Shown here piece by piece: positions 53,449 to 61,699 of a stretch of DNA of 64,000 nt; within the stretch, counting starts at the first letter, position 1; every line of letters begins with the position of its first letter. Source of the stretch: PUMD01 sp964599275 (GTDB lineage: Bacteria > Bacillota > Sulfobacillia > SLMV01). The notes under the pieces are model-generated. The model did no database searches. It saw nothing but the letters and a program-made list of their open reading frames with translations, and was not told the origin of the DNA. The DNA lies in the NCBI GenBank assembly GCA_964599275.1, contig CAZRFK010000002.1:1-64000 (forward strand), written 5' to 3'. The position numbers were made by a program, and so were the translations under genes.

Positions 53449-54612
53449 ATGGAAAAGGTATATCTGGATCATTCGGCTACTACCCCGGTTCATCGCAGGG
53501 TCGCTGTAGTTGTCACCAGATACATGCTGGCTGATTATGGTAATGCATCCAGCGTGCATTCCTGGGGGGAAAAGGCCCGTAAAGCTCTCAAGCGGAGCCG
53601 CGAGCAGGTAGCTGATTTGATAGGAGCTGATGAACCCGAGGAGATTATCTTCACCAGCGGGGGAACAGAGTCAGATAATTTAGCTTTAAAAGGAGTAGTG
53701 CGATCGCGGCGTAACAAAGGTGAGCACATTATTACTTCTGCTGTAGAACATCATGCTGTGTTGCACACCTGTGATACATTGGAAAAACAGGGTTATCGAG
53801 TGACACGGATAGGCGTTGATGAAAAGGGAAGGATCAATCCTGAAGACGTAAGAGAAGCAGTAGAAGAAGATACGGTTCTCATCAGTATAATGATGGCCAA
53901 TAATGAAGTTGGAACTATCCAGCCAATTGCGGAAATTGGTGAGATAGCTGATGAAAAAGATATCCTGCTACATACAGATGCAGTTCAGGCTGTAGGTCAA
54001 CTGCAAGTAGATGTTAACGACCTGGGAGTTGACCTGCTCAGTATATCAGGTCACAAGATTTACGGCCCCAAGGGAGTGGGAGCACTTTACGTACGTAAAG
54101 GCACGAGACTCAGTTCCATTCAGCAGGGGGGGCATCACGAGAACAACCTGAGAGCAGGTACTGAAAATATTCCCGGTATTGCCGGTTTGGGAGAAGCCTG
54201 CAAACTTGCGGCTGACAAACTGCAGGCAAGAAGGGAACACATGATTCGCCTTCGTGACCATCTGATCGATGGACTGCTAGATTCTATAGACGATGTGCAT
54301 GTAAATGGCGATCGGCAAAATCGTTTACCCAATAACGTGAATGTGAGTCTTGCAGGAGTCGAAGGTGAATCGGTCCTGTTGGTACTTAATGCGCAGGGGA
54401 TTGCCGCTTCTTCAGGATCTGCCTGCACATCTGATACCCTTGAGAGTTCTCATGTCCTAGAATCGATGGGAGTACGCCCTGAGCTGGCACACAGCTCAGT
54501 TCGTTTGACTCTTGGTCGTCAAAATACTCTGGAGGATATAGAATATGTACTCCAGGTTTTCCCTGAGGTAATTGAAAAACTTCGTGCTATGTCGCCTCTT
54601 GTTTCCCGTTAG
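53449..54612 (+). CDS. iscS: Cysteine desulfurase IscS/NifS
   Basis: 387 residues from ATG behind GGGGGTAA. Fold-type I PLP enzyme: 'YLDHSATTPVH', 'IIFTSGGTESDNLALKG', 'SAVEHHAVL', PLP lysine in 'SISGHKIYGPKGVGALYV', 'RAGTENIPGI' and the catalytic Cys loop 'ASSGSACTSDTLESSHVL'. The loop type (SGSACTS) is that of group I housekeeping desulfurases. It provides sulfur for Fe-S clusters on IscU and perhaps for tRNA thiolation. The mnmA gene often found next to it is absent here. Confidence 0.94.
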   Translation: MEKVYLDHSATTPVHRRVAVVVTRYMLADYGNASSVHSWGEKARKALKRSREQVADLIGADEPEEIIFTSGGTESDNLALKGVVRSRRNKGEHIITSAVEHHAVLHTCDTLEKQGYRVTRIGVDEKGRINPEDVREAVEEDTVLISIMMANNEVGTIQPIAEIGEIADEKDILLHTDAVQAVGQLQVDVNDLGVDLLSISGHKIYGPKGVGALYVRKGTRLSSIQQGGHHENNLRAGTENIPGIAGLGEACKLAADKLQARREHMIRLRDHLIDGLLDSIDDVHVNGDRQNRLPNNVNVSLAGVEGESVLLVLNAQGIAASSGSACTSDTLESSHVLESMGVRPELAHSSVRLTLGRQNTLEDIEYVLQVFPEVIEKLRAMSPLVSR

Positions 54613-54636
54613 GCTTAAAGTGAGGAGAGATCGGAT

Positions 54637-55020
54637 ATGGAATATACAGATAAAGTGATGGAGCATTTCACAAATCCTCGCAACGTAGGAGAGATGGAGG
54701 AACCTGACGGTATCGGCAAGGTGGGAAATCCCAGCTGCGGAGACATAATGGAGCTATATATCCGCGTTGAGGAAGACCGGGTTGTTGATGCGCGGTTCCG
54801 TACATTCGGATGCGGGGCAGCAATTGCTACCAGCAGTATAATTACTGAGATGGTAAAAGGTAAGACCCTGGAGGAGGCAGTCACGATCAGCAATCGAGAA
54901 GTTGCCGAGGCCCTGGGCGGCCTACCAGACAAGAAACTCCACTGCTCCAATCTGGCTGCTGATGCTCTTGAAAAAGCAATCGAGGATTACAAAAACAACG
55001 AGGACAATGACGACAACTGA
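54637..55020 (+). CDS. iscU: Fe-S cluster scaffold IscU/NifU-like
   Basis: 127 residues from ATG after GAGGAGAG. It has the three scaffold cysteines: 'VGNPSCGD', 'TFGCGAAIATSS' and 'KLHCSNLAADAL'. It lacks the LPPVK-type Hsc motif, as in the NifU-N/IscU proteins of anaerobic Firmicutes. The C-terminus ends in Asp/Asn residues. It accepts sulfur from IscS 25 bp upstream. A terminator follows, so iscR-iscS-iscU is a complete operon. Confidence 0.92.
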   Translation: MEYTDKVMEHFTNPRNVGEMEEPDGIGKVGNPSCGDIMELYIRVEEDRVVDARFRTFGCGAAIATSSIITEMVKGKTLEEAVTISNREVAEALGGLPDKKLHCSNLAADALEKAIEDYKNNEDNDDN

Positions 55021-55045
55021 GTTTTTGCAATAAATTTTTATGGGA

Positions 55046-55081
55046 CAGGCCTCGCAGTGATGCTGCGGGGCTTGTATTTTT
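55046..55081 (+). terminator. Terminator of the isc operon
   Basis: A 12-bp stem (55046-55057 with 55063-55074, including G-T pairs) followed by TATTTTT. Confidence 0.85.
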
Positions 55082-55154
55082 GTTACACGTCAAATTTACA
55101 TCAAATTTCATTTTTTTGAATTTAAAAATATGATCTGCAGAAAGATAGATACAG

Positions 55155-55160
55155 TATAAT
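55155..55160 (+). promoter_or_regulatory. Candidate -10 box upstream of the zinc-ribbon gene
   Basis: A perfect TATAAT 49 bp before the ATG. No good -35 at 17-18 bp (GATCTG), so the promoter call is weak. Confidence 0.3.
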
Positions 55161-55208
55161 GCCTCCGCTTTACGGTCACTTTAATCACAGGTAAGAAGGT
55201 GTCACGAA

Positions 55209-55403
55209 ATGAACAATGACATGATGATCTGTCCCAATTGTCAGAGTCGACAGGTTGGATCTATTGCACCAAATCGTAGATTCTGCCGGAACTGCTATGT
55301 TGAATTCAAAACAGACGCAGATACTGCAAGCCCAGCAGAACAGGTCTATCTCATTGATATTGAGGGCAACTTGTTGACAGAGGAAGACATCAGGTCAACC
55401 TAA
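55209..55403 (+). CDS. Small zinc-ribbon protein
   Basis: 64 residues from ATG behind AAGAAGGTG. Two CxxC knuckles, 'CPNCQS' and 'CRNCYV', form a zinc ribbon (residues about 8-33). A short C-terminal segment 'VYLIDIEGNLLTEED' follows. This two-part layout is common in small Firmicute proteins next to Fe-S and alaS genes, with no known function. It is transcribed with the small glycine-rich protein and the AI-2E permease downstream. Confidence 0.75.
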   Translation: MNNDMMICPNCQSRQVGSIAPNRRFCRNCYVEFKTDADTASPAEQVYLIDIEGNLLTEEDIRST

Positions 55404-55427
55404 ACTCAACCGTAGGAGGCGAATTAA

Positions 55428-55589
55428 ATGAGAGGCTTCATGAAAGGTATGTTGTTGGGTGGTTTTTTGGGAGCGATGGCCGCCTGGGTGATGTCACCCG
55501 ACTCAATGCATAGGAGCCGGAAGAACAATACCACCATGCAGCGCATGGGTGAGAGGATGCAGAGGCTGGGAGCAAAGATTCAGGAGTAA
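55428..55589 (+). CDS. 53-residue glycine-zipper membrane protein (YtxH-like)
   Basis: An ATG with GTAGGAGGCG upstream opens a 53-codon gene. The product begins 'MRGFMKGMLLGGFLGAMAAW', a short glycine-rich membrane helix similar to YtxH-type proteins. A basic, Met- and Arg-rich amphipathic tail follows. The strong SD, helix and tight spacing (24 bp after the zinc-ribbon gene, 16 bp before the permease) support it as real. Confidence 0.68.
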   Translation: MRGFMKGMLLGGFLGAMAAWVMSPDSMHRSRKNNTTMQRMGERMQRLGAKIQE

Positions 55590-55605
55590 GAGGTTAAGGT
55601 GAAAT

Positions 55606-56703
55606 ATGGAGAATCATAATACGACCAGATCTGATCTAATAAAACCCGCCTCACGGCGGGTTATCTTATACCTGAGTTTTTTATTATTAGCAGCAGCACT
55701 GTGGTATCTGCGGCTCACATTAATGCCCGTGTTTCTTGGTGCTTTTATGGCATATCTTTTCAGCCCCCTGGTACGCAGGATCGAAAGTTATGGGCTGACA
55801 ACACATATCGCTATAGTTGCTGTCTATCTGTTTGTTGGCGGAATAATGACTGCAGCAGGTTTCTACATTGTTCCCAAGTTTATTGTACAGCTGGAGTCTC
55901 TGACTGGATCCCTGCCACAATATACTGAACTAGTCACTGGTTTTCTCCGTCAGGCCCAGGACGGTGTTTATAGGTTTCCGATGCCGGAAACGCTGCAGAC
56001 AGCGTTAATTAATGTGGTTGGACGCTGGGAAGTTGCACTTCAGGAAATGGTAGAAGGTCTGGTGGAACAGTTTATTGCTATACTTCCTCATGCGGTCAGT
56101 TTGATTGCGGTACCAGTATTGGCATATTATTTTTTACTCGAGAGGGCGAAACTTATCAAACTGGGAAGAAATATAGTACCAACGCGTTGGAGAGCTCCAG
56201 TGCTTCATCTGACGGAGGAACTAGATCGGGTCCTGCTGGGGTTTATCCGTAGTAGATTGCTGATTGCTGGTCTCGTAGGGGTTGCTACTGCAGTCGTTTT
56301 TTTACTGCTGGGGCTACCTTACTCGTTATTGGTGGGCCTGTTTGCAGCTTTGACTGATTTAATCCCATATTTTGGACCTATCTTGGGTGCAGTTCCAGCT
56401 GCTGCAGTGGCGGCAACGTACTCTTCTACTGCTGTGGTTTGGGTTCTCGGGGCTTTTTTCCTGATTCAGCAGCTGGAAAGCTATTTGCTATCTCCACTGG
56501 TTATGAGTGATGGAGTTCAGCTGCACCCAATATGGGTCGTTGTAGCTTTATTTACAGGAGCGAGAGTAGGGGGATTGTTGGGGATGATACTGGCCATTCC
56601 TGTTTTCGCCTGCGCCCGCGTGGTTAGCTCTTTTATTTTTGAGTGTTGGCCGGAACTGAATCCAATCAGGGAAGTTAATGAGGAGTATAACCCACACGGG
56701 TAA
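55606..56703 (+). CDS. AI-2E family permease (YrrI/YtvI-like)
   Basis: 365 residues from ATG behind AAGGTG. Eight hydrophobic segments in the AI-2E/PerM pattern: paired helices at the N-terminus (about 18-60), one at 65-90, an amphipathic middle (95-150), and a C-terminal group with 'GLPYSLLVGLFAALTDLIPYFGPILGAVPA', noted here through 'DLIPYFGPILG' and 'LLSPLVMSDGVQLHP'. The family includes sodium-proton antiporters and putative exporters; a quorum role is not implied. In Bacillus the homologue yrrI also precedes alaS. A perfect hairpin lies in its first codons (55643-55662). Confidence 0.85.
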   Translation: MENHNTTRSDLIKPASRRVILYLSFLLLAAALWYLRLTLMPVFLGAFMAYLFSPLVRRIESYGLTTHIAIVAVYLFVGGIMTAAGFYIVPKFIVQLESLTGSLPQYTELVTGFLRQAQDGVYRFPMPETLQTALINVVGRWEVALQEMVEGLVEQFIAILPHAVSLIAVPVLAYYFLLERAKLIKLGRNIVPTRWRAPVLHLTEELDRVLLGFIRSRLLIAGLVGVATAVVFLLLGLPYSLLVGLFAALTDLIPYFGPILGAVPAAAVAATYSSTAVVWVLGAFFLIQQLESYLLSPLVMSDGVQLHPIWVVVALFTGARVGGLLGMILAIPVFACARVVSSFIFECWPELNPIREVNEEYNPHG

Positions 56704-56726
56704 CAAGTGGCGTCCGGCTGTTGTTA

Positions 56727-56755
56727 TTGCTCAGTTGTCTGTGATGGTATAAAAT
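56727..56755 (+). promoter_or_regulatory. Sigma-A promoter of the alaS leader
   Basis: TTGCTC (56727-56732), 17-bp spacer, TAAAAT (56750-56755). It gives a leader of about 310 nt before alaS. Confidence 0.5.
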
Positions 56756-56761
56756 TTCATT

Positions 56762-57000
56762 AATAGATGGGTTATGTATCGTGCTTTGGAATGAATCAAG
56801 ATACTGGTGGATCTATTTGAGAAGGTGGCTGCCGATAATTCCCGGCGGCGGTGCGGGGGTATGGAAGCCGAATCTTTATGATTGGGTTACAGAATTTAGT
56901 TTTCCAATAGTTGCTTTGCAGAGATGCGGTGTTGCCCCGTAGAACAGGGTGGTAAAGAAGTGTCCGGCCCGCCCCTGGGTCTGTGGGGTGGGTTTGTTTG
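56762..57000 (+). ncRNA. T-box riboswitch leader of alaS
   Basis: The 367-bp gap before alaS holds a structured leader. Near its end, GAACAGGGTGGTA (56942-56954) matches the T-box core AGGGUGGN; UGGU would pair with the ACCA end of tRNA-Ala. The usual CCGCG continuation is replaced by AAAGAAG. ACAGGG can pair with CCCTG downstream as an antiterminator that competes with the terminator at 56968-57000. A hairpin GCTGCCG/CGGCGGC lies in the 5' half, but I could not place Stem I or the specifier codon with confidence. Uncharged tRNA-Ala would favour read-through. Confidence 0.6.
56968..57000 (+). terminator. Leader terminator before alaS
   Basis: CCCGCCCC (56968-56975) pairs with GGGGTGGG (56985-56992), followed by TTTGTTTG. 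It lies 70 bp before alaS and is the expected attenuator of the T-box. Confidence 0.75.
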
Positions 57001-57070
57001 TTGTCGATGCTTACGCCCGTTTCCTGCTTTTTCGTTGTGCTGCAGGCTAAATGTTTAAAGGAGGGCAATC

Positions 57071-59755
57071 ATGAATAGTAGCAAAATAAAGACAAGCAAT
57101 GAGATCAGACATACTTTTTTGGAGTTTTTTTCAGATAAAGGGCACAAGATTGTGGATAGTTCTCCATTGGTTCCACAGGATGATCCAACCCTGCTTTTTA
57201 CCAATGCGGGAATGGTTCAGTTTAAAGATATTTTCCTGGGAAGACGTTCCCCCAATTACTTACGTGCAACAACTTCACAAAAATGTGTACGTGCTGGTGG
57301 AAAACATAATGATCTGGAGAATGTAGGAAAGACTCCTCGACATCATACCTTCTTCGAAATGCTAGGTAATTTTTCCTTTGGTGATTATTTCAAACAAGAG
57401 GCAATATTATACGCATGGGAATTGCTGGTTCATGTCCTGGGGATTCCGTCTGAAAAACTATGGATAACTGTATACAAGGATGATGATGAAGCTGCCCGGT
57501 TATGGCGAACGGAAGTAGGACTGTCGGAGGACAGGATCTTGCGCCTGGGCGAGAAGGATAATTTCTGGTCGATGGGGGATGTTGGTCCCTGCGGACCCTG
57601 CAGTGAAATAATATATGATCGGGGACAACAGTTCGGCTGTGGAAACGATGAATGTGGAATTGGAGTATGCGACTGTGATCGATGGCTGGAACTTTGGAAT
57701 CTGGTTTTCATGCAGTATGAAAGGGACCAGTCAGGTAATATGGATCCTTTAGAACAGACTGGTGTTGATACCGGTCTGGGACTAGAACGTATAGCATCAG
57801 TGCTTCAGGGAGTACATTCAAACTATGATACCGATTTGTTTACTCCCATTTTTGCTGGGCTTGAGCGTCTGGTTGACCACGAATATTCTGGAAGCGATGG
57901 TGAAAAGGATTTTGCCTTCCGGGTCATTGCTGATCATGTTAGGGCGTGTACTTTTCTTATTGCAGATGGTGTGTTCCCTTCAAATGAAGGCCGTGGCTAT
58001 GTACTCCGACGCATTCTCAGACGTGCGGCAAGGTTTGGACTTGACCTTGATCATGAGGGCCCCCTGCTGGCTCCTTTGGTGTCCGTGGTTGTCGAACTGA
58101 TGGGAGATGCTTATCCTGAGTTGAAGGAGAGAGAAAGTTTCATCCGCCAGACCATAAAGCGAGAAGAGGAACGCTTTGGACAGACCTTACAGCAGGGCCT
58201 CGAGCTTCTTTCTGAGATGATCGCGGAAGTGACACAAGATAATGGAGATGCGATTAGTGCTGAACAGGCGTTTAAATTATATGATACATATGGATTTCCT
58301 GTAGACTTGTGTGAGGATGTCGCCCAGAAGCACGGCCTATCTGTCGAGCGCGCCGGGTTTGAACAGCTGATGAAGGAGCAGCGAGAACGCGCCCGTAAGG
58401 CCCAGAAGGCTGAAGATGGTGCCCTCGAGGTTGATGATGTTGGCAGCCAGATAGACGACCTCGAAGAAACAGAGTTCGTGGGTTACCAACAAACAGAAAT
58501 ATCAACACAGGTAGTGGGGATTTTAAACGCAGATGATAACAGGATAGATTGTGCATCTGAAGGTGAAGAGGTAACCATCTTTTTGCGCAAGACCCCATTT
58601 TACGCTGAAAGCGGAGGACAGATGAGTGATACTGGTCATATTACTGCAGATAGTGCAGTTGTCAGCATAACTGAAGTGGTTGAGCTGGGTGACAGGCATC
58701 AGTTACACTGCGGACAGGTGGAGCAGGGTAAGATAAAAGAGGGCGATGATGTGGTAGCCAGTATCGATGACGATCGAAGAAATGCGGTGGCCCGTAATCA
58801 CACTGCAACACACCTGCTGCATGCTGTTTTACGGGAGATTCTCGGAGAGCATGTCCAGCAATCAGGTTCACTGGTTGACAGTGACAGACTTCGCTTTGAT
58901 TTCACGCATCACTCTCCGCTGACTGTTGAGCAAACAACAGAAATAGAGAATCGAATCAATAGCATCATACTCGACGGCCGAGATGTGTGGGCTGAATTAA
59001 AGAACTACGCTCGGGCCCGCGAGGATGGGGCTGTAGCATTATTTGGTCAACGTTACTCCTCTGAACAGGTACGAGTTATAGATATTGAAGGAGCATCCAA
59101 AGAGCTGTGTGGTGGTACGCATGTGCAGTCAACCTCTCAGCTGGGCTCATTCAAGATAACTGGTGAGGAGAGTGTTGGTTCCGGAATGCGGCGGGTAGAA
59201 GCTGTCACTGGTGAAGAAACTATATCGTGGATTCAACAATACGAACAAAAAGTTCAAAGACTGGCTGAAACCTTGGACACTTCGATAGATGAGCTACCCG
59301 ACAGGGTCAGTGAGCTGCAGGATAATCTCAATGCTGCGAGACGGAAAAACCAAAAAGTTTATTCCAATCTTCTGCAAATGCAAGTGGAGCTTATCGAATC
59401 TGATGCTGAGTATATAGATGACATAGCCTTACTGGCTGAGCAGGTTGAAGCTGAACAACCCGAACACCTGCGGCAGATGGCTGATTCACTTCGTCACCGA
59501 TTGGGAGAATCAGCGTTGGTTCTAGTGTGCACGACTGAAGATGAAAGTGTAGTGGTTGTTGGAGCAGCCACCAAAAATGCGGTTGACCAGGGGGTTCATA
59601 TGGGGAACGTTGTGTCGGAGCTGGGTCAGCAGCTGGGTGGTGGCGGAGGTGGACGTCCAGACATGGCTCAGGCCGGAGGAAATCGTCCGGACAAGATTCC
59701 TTCTGTCTTGAAAGCAGGCAGAAGGATACTGGAGAAAAGATTACAACCAGTTTAA
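57071..59755 (+). CDS. alaS: Alanyl-tRNA synthetase
   Basis: 894 residues from ATG behind GGAGGG. Class II catalytic core ('FLEFFSDKGHKIVDSSPLVP', 'LLFTNAGMVQFKDIFLG', 'RHHTFFEMLGNFSFGDYFK'). The editing domain has the zinc ligands 'HTATHLLH' and 'CGGTH'. A coiled-coil linker (about residues 725-770) leads to the C-Ala domain ending 'GGGGGGRPDMAQAGG'. All domains are complete. Charging of tRNA-Ala is likely self-regulated through the upstream T-box. ireB follows 16 bp downstream, as in Bacillus. Confidence 0.96.
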   Translation: MNSSKIKTSNEIRHTFLEFFSDKGHKIVDSSPLVPQDDPTLLFTNAGMVQFKDIFLGRRSPNYLRATTSQKCVRAGGKHNDLENVGKTPRHHTFFEMLGNFSFGDYFKQEAILYAWELLVHVLGIPSEKLWITVYKDDDEAARLWRTEVGLSEDRILRLGEKDNFWSMGDVGPCGPCSEIIYDRGQQFGCGNDECGIGVCDCDRWLELWNLVFMQYERDQSGNMDPLEQTGVDTGLGLERIASVLQGVHSNYDTDLFTPIFAGLERLVDHEYSGSDGEKDFAFRVIADHVRACTFLIADGVFPSNEGRGYVLRRILRRAARFGLDLDHEGPLLAPLVSVVVELMGDAYPELKERESFIRQTIKREEERFGQTLQQGLELLSEMIAEVTQDNGDAISAEQAFKLYDTYGFPVDLCEDVAQKHGLSVERAGFEQLMKEQRERARKAQKAEDGALEVDDVGSQIDDLEETEFVGYQQTEISTQVVGILNADDNRIDCASEGEEVTIFLRKTPFYAESGGQMSDTGHITADSAVVSITEVVELGDRHQLHCGQVEQGKIKEGDDVVASIDDDRRNAVARNHTATHLLHAVLREILGEHVQQSGSLVDSDRLRFDFTHHSPLTVEQTTEIENRINSIILDGRDVWAELKNYARAREDGAVALFGQRYSSEQVRVIDIEGASKELCGGTHVQSTSQLGSFKITGEESVGSGMRRVEAVTGEETISWIQQYEQKVQRLAETLDTSIDELPDRVSELQDNLNAARRKNQKVYSNLLQMQVELIESDAEYIDDIALLAEQVEAEQPEHLRQMADSLRHRLGESALVLVCTTEDESVVVVGAATKNAVDQGVHMGNVVSELGQQLGGGGGGRPDMAQAGGNRPDKIPSVLKAGRRILEKRLQPV

Positions 59756-59771
59756 AATGAGAGGTTTGATT

Positions 59772-60059
59772 ATGGTAGAAAGGCAAAGTGAGCAGGAGCA
59801 GATCCGCGAATCAGAATATACTATAAATCCAGACGTTTCACAGCCAGAAGCAGATGATGTGCTGGTTCAGGTGCACGAGGCTCTCCGTCAGCGGGGACAT
59901 GATCCGGTGAAACAGATGGTAGGCTATCTATTATCTGGAGATCCTGCTTACATTACTGAGCATTCCGGAGCCAGGACTACAATTACCGAACTGGAGCGGG
60001 ATCACCTGCTGGGTAAATTGGTAGCATTTTTTTTAGAGAAAACATCACAGCAACAGTGA
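59772..60059 (+). CDS. ireB: IreB-family protein (UPF0297, YrzL)
   Basis: 95 residues; ATG 59772 lies after GAGAGG. The canonical IreB domain ('ALRQRGHDPVKQMVGYLLS' then 'DPAYITEH' and 'LVAFFLE') is preceded by an acidic N-terminus of about 30 residues. Position between alaS and ruvX is conserved across Firmicutes. In Enterococcus IreB is phosphorylated on N-terminal Thr by the kinase IreK; one Thr ('YTINPD') is present in a suitable place. A paralogue is at 9904-10230. Confidence 0.9.
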   Translation: MVERQSEQEQIRESEYTINPDVSQPEADDVLVQVHEALRQRGHDPVKQMVGYLLSGDPAYITEHSGARTTITELERDHLLGKLVAFFLEKTSQQQ

Positions 60060-60148
60060 TGCAGTTTAGGTATTGCGTGTAGCCTGCCAGCGGGTGAGTA
60101 GCTGGGGCTATCCAGCTGCATCCAAATATGGGAGGGGTGAGCCCAGCA

Positions 60149-60883
60149 TTGATACCTCTCAATGATAATATTTCATCGAACCGAAGGCCGTGGATGACAT
60201 ATATTCTACTGGCAGCCAATGTAGCAGTTTTTCTTTATCAAACTTCTCTGCCAGTGGGAGAGTTAAACACCCTTCTGGCTACTTATGGAGTAATTCCGGC
60301 TCGCATTGGAAGTCCCCTTACCTTTTTGTTCCCGGGGCGTTGGCCGCAGTTGATTCCACTGGTGACGGCCATGTTCTTGCATGGTGGATGGTTGCATATA
60401 GGAACCAACATGCTCTATTTGTGGATATTCGGTGACAATGTGGAGGCCAGTATGGGATCGGGTCCTTTCCTGCTGTTCTACCTTCTTGCCGGGGTGCTTG
60501 GCAATATGGCGCATGTGATTTTCAATCTGGCGAGTGCAGTTCCGACCATTGGAGCAAGCGGAGCTATCGCTGGAGTATTGGGGGCCTATCTGGTGCTTTT
60601 TCCCCATGCCCGGGTTCTTGCTCTGATACCTCTGGGATTTTTCTTCACCGTTGCCGAGATTCCTGCGGTTATATTTTTAGCTGTCTGGTTTTTGCTTCAG
60701 TTGGTCAGCGGAATGTTCAGCCCTGCAGCTGCACAGCAGGTAGCCTGGTGGGCGCATATCGGCGGATTTCTGGCCGGGATGTTCTTACTGTTGTGGTTCA
60801 GAACCAATCCTTCGGCAGGAGCAGCACCGCGCCATGGTTCTTCTGATTCACAGGATGGAGAGGACCTCCAATGGCCAGAGTGA
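60149..60883 (+). CDS. Rhomboid family intramembrane serine protease
   Basis: 244 residues from TTG 60149, chosen because GGGAGGGG precedes it and 'MIPLNDN' is the usual start; a longer frame begins at 60128. Six to seven helices. The catalytic dyad is Ser in 'GASGAIAGVLG' and His in 'WWAHIGGFLAG'; the L1 loop has 'FLHGGWLHIGTNMLYLWIFG'. It cleaves membrane-spanning substrates. An insertion of rhomboid between ireB and ruvX is a local feature. The end overlaps ruvX by 13 bp. Confidence 0.88.
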   Translation: MIPLNDNISSNRRPWMTYILLAANVAVFLYQTSLPVGELNTLLATYGVIPARIGSPLTFLFPGRWPQLIPLVTAMFLHGGWLHIGTNMLYLWIFGDNVEASMGSGPFLLFYLLAGVLGNMAHVIFNLASAVPTIGASGAIAGVLGAYLVLFPHARVLALIPLGFFFTVAEIPAVIFLAVWFLLQLVSGMFSPAAAQQVAWWAHIGGFLAGMFLLLWFRTNPSAGAAPRHGSSDSQDGEDLQWPE

Positions 60884-61320
60884 TGGCGCTGGATATCGGT
60901 CATAAGCGCATTGGTGTAGCTATAAGCGATCCTGCCGGCATTGTGGCTCAACCCCTGTGTGTATTGGAGTGGGGAACTGACGGGGAAAATAATCAGCTGC
61001 CAGATAGAAATGCGGTGTTTGAGCATATTAGAACCCTGTGTAGTCGCCACCAGGTGGAAGTTTTGGTGGTGGGGCTTCCCCGCAATATGGACGCCAGCCT
61101 GGGACCACAGGCACAGTATGTACTTGAATTTGTTGAAGGACTGCAGGGTTTGCTGGATTGTCGGGTGGTGACGGTAGACGAACGGTTGACTAGTCAGAGG
61201 GCAGAACAGGTACTAATAGAGGGGGACATGACTCGTAAGAGACGTAAACAGCATATTGATAAGTTGGCAGCCTCACTCATACTGCGTACTTATCTGGATA
61301 GAACTCAGTCAAACAATTGA
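60871..61320 (+). CDS. ruvX: Holliday junction resolvase-like RuvX (YqgF)
   Basis: 149 residues from ATG with GAGAGGA upstream, inside the rhomboid end. RNase H-like fold: 'MALDIGHKRIGVAISDP' with the first Asp, 'VVGLPRNMDASLG', 'VVTVDERLTSQRAEQVL' and a final 'DKLAASLILRTYLD'. The family matures 16S rRNA 5' ends and was first proposed as a resolvase. It is essential in many bacteria. Order ireB-ruvX-DUF1292-mltG is conserved. Confidence 0.92.
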   Translation: MARVMALDIGHKRIGVAISDPAGIVAQPLCVLEWGTDGENNQLPDRNAVFEHIRTLCSRHQVEVLVVGLPRNMDASLGPQAQYVLEFVEGLQGLLDCRVVTVDERLTSQRAEQVLIEGDMTRKRRKQHIDKLAASLILRTYLDRTQSNN

Positions 61321-61376
61321 CAGGAATATGGCAGGGTATTCGCACAGAACATAAACGAGACGGGGGTGAATTTGAA

Positions 61377-61655
61377 ATGGCTCAAGAGCAGGAACAGGAA
61401 CAGGAACAGGTTCTAACGCTAATAGGTGATGATGGCGAGGAAATGCAGATGGAAGTTCTTGATTTTTTGAGCCTTGCCAAGGGGGATTATGTGGTTTGTG
61501 CGCCGATAGATGGTCCTGAGGATGAGGCTTATGCCTTCAGAGTGGTTGAAGGGGATGATGAGACTTATCTAGAAGATGTAGTAGATGAGAACGAGTGGGA
61601 TGAAGTTGTCAATGCTTGGGAACAACGCATTGAAGAGGTAGAAGATGTAGAGTGA
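61377..61655 (+). CDS. DUF1292 protein (YrzB family)
   Basis: 92 residues; ATG 61377 has GGGGGTG eight bases upstream. After a Glu-Gln repeat (residues about 3-12, from tandem CAGGAA units) comes the DUF1292 core: 'LTLIGDDGEE', 'FLSLAKGDYVVCAPID' and 'AYAFRVVEGDDETYLEDV'. Highly acidic. The family's function is unknown, but it is always near ruvX. Confidence 0.87.
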   Translation: MAQEQEQEQEQVLTLIGDDGEEMQMEVLDFLSLAKGDYVVCAPIDGPEDEAYAFRVVEGDDETYLEDVVDENEWDEVVNAWEQRIEEVEDVE

Positions 61656-61699
61656 TTGTTTCTACGGTTTGAAGGGTTCAGGGAGAGGAGAGGTCCGGA

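Noticed and set aside
61381..61412. Tandem CAGGAA units as a phase-variation tract
   Set aside because: The unit is six bases, so copy changes keep the frame of the DUF1292 gene; more likely simple Glu-Gln repeats.
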